From Verrucomicrobia bacterium UBA1412 (lineage in GTDB: Bacteria; Verrucomicrobiota; Verrucomicrobiia; Limisphaerales; UBA1412): a stretch of DNA of 13,628 nucleotides. The position numbers were made by a program, and so were the translations under genes. Positions 13,068 to 13,628 of the stretch are shown piece by piece (positions within the stretch are counted from its first letter, which is position 1; the number at the start of each line of letters is the position of its first letter). The DNA lies in assembly GCA_002305615.1 (NCBI GenBank), contig DBPU01000121.1, positions 1 to 13,628 of the forward strand, in the 5' to 3' direction. Below the pieces are notes generated by a model. It worked only from the letters and a program-made list of their open reading frames with translations. It was not told the origin of the DNA and searched no databases.

Positions 13068-13427
13068 TCATTCTGGAAATGCTGGAACATGAAGCAGGAC
13101 AGCAATGGTCGTGACTACAGACATTGCAATCAAAGCCATTCCTAAGAAACCAGTTTCCATAAGTTTAAGTCTTGTTATTATCCCATAAGCAAAGATTAAT
13201 ACTAAGATTGCCCCCGCCAAAATCACAGGTTCCCAAATCGCATTCGATAACGATTTTCCCCCGAAAACAGAAACCATAATCAACCACAAAATTATTGGCA
13301 CACAACAGGAAATTACTAGTTCTCGTTTTACCTGAATTTTGAGAAGCCAAACCTCTCCCAAAAGCCCGATCAGCATTGGAATTCCGTAACAAAAAACCGG
13401 AATAAGGAGTATAGGAATGAAACTCAT
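13068..13427 (-). CDS. Orphan small membrane protein (119 aa)
   Basis: The start ATG at 13427 is chosen because AAAGGA lies six bases upstream; a longer frame from 13481 would translate RHS remnant sequence in the wrong frame. About four membrane spans are visible: residues 1-21 (MSFIPILLIPVFCYGIPMLI), 34-52, 60-80 (VILAGAILVLIFAYGII) and 90-113. I recognise no family. It directly follows RHS remnant 1. An immunity role is possible but rests on position alone. Confidence 0.7.
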   Translation of the reverse strand: MSFIPILLIPVFCYGIPMLIGLLGEVWLLKIQVKRELVISCCVPIILWLIMVSVFGGKSLSNAIWEPVILAGAILVLIFAYGIITRLKLMETGFLGMALIAMSVVTTIAVLLHVPAFPE

Positions 13428-13432
13428 ATATG

Positions 13433-13438
13433 TCCTTT
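13433..13438 (-). promoter_or_regulatory. Shine-Dalgarno of the 119-aa membrane protein gene
   Basis: AAAGGA, then CATAT, then ATG at 13427. It sets the start downstream of the RHS remnant. Confidence 0.6.
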
Positions 13439-13440
13439 CG

Positions 13441-13627
13441 GTAATGAATAGCCGGGAAATGGACTCCGCCACTTCCTGCATTCACCATCAGCAGTCCCCC
13501 GACTTCCCCCGGCTCCCTGCATACTCCCACCGGCATCCAATCCCCACGTATACGCGTGCACCAGAGAATTAGTCCCATCCGAAGCTGTAGCCTGATCAGT
13601 CACCTGATATTTCGGGCGTTTCGAGTT
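13441..13627 (-). pseudogene. RHS core fragment with frameshift, cut by the window edge (remnant 1)
   Basis: Reading leftwards from the edge, YQVTDQATASDGTNSLVHAY is followed by TWGLDAGGSMQGAG. One frame over it continues as EVGGLLMVNAGSGGVHFPAI. Joined, the reading is the RHS core segment around YTWGLDxSGSxQGAGxVGGLLM. The break lies in a run of five G on the minus strand (13506-13510); four would keep the frame. After HFPAI the usual YDGNGN does not follow, so the core is cut there. The rest of the gene lies beyond the right edge. Confidence 0.85.
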
Positions 13628-13628
13628 T

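Noticed and set aside
13165..13578. 137-codon minus-strand frame at the right end taken as one protein
   Set aside because: Only its first part is RHS core after a frameshift; the rest is the wrong frame of the 119-residue membrane protein gene.

Overview
The window looks like a chromosomal segment from a bacterium of the PVC group (Verrucomicrobiota, Kiritimatiellota or Lentisphaerota). This is inferred from a DUF1080 hydrolase, GH99/WbsX-like and GH78-like secreted glycosidases, RHS core fragments and palindromic intergenic repeats. No marker here fixes the genus. There are two compositional halves: a GC-richer conserved part from about 1 to 9100, and an AT-rich accessory part from about 9300 to the end.

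Positions 1-4319. The 3' end of a DUF1080 (3-keto-disaccharide hydrolase-like) gene is followed by two paralogous small lipoprotein genes on the minus strand. They lie in a visible tandem duplication (about 550-1284 and 1329-1922). The duplicated unit carries the gene, a two-hairpin 3' region, a promoter-like element and even the start region of the divergent gene. Next come a secreted GH99/WbsX-like glycosidase with a C-terminal accessory domain and, with no gap, coaE (dephospho-CoA kinase). A strong bidirectional terminator closes this block.

Positions 4398-9099. All genes are on the minus strand: a GH78-like alpha-L-rhamnosidase homologue, upstream of it an MBL/beta-CASP RNA-processing-type nuclease (39-nt gap, possibly one transcript), and upstream of that the classical rplM-rpsI ribosomal operon ending in a strong terminator.

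Positions 9100-13628. This accessory region carries two copies of a multi-hairpin dispersed repeat, a further REP-like palindrome cluster, and six AT-rich minus-strand orphan genes that all encode small membrane proteins or lipoproteins. Between the three rightmost orphan genes I read three broken pieces of RHS core sequence, two of them with a recognisable one-base frameshift. Each piece sits immediately upstream of one orphan gene. The pieces occur in an order that one broken RHS gene would not give. The best reading is a graveyard of displaced RHS C-termini with orphan, possibly immunity-type, genes downstream of an active RHS gene lying to the right of the window. This is the most interesting part of the window.
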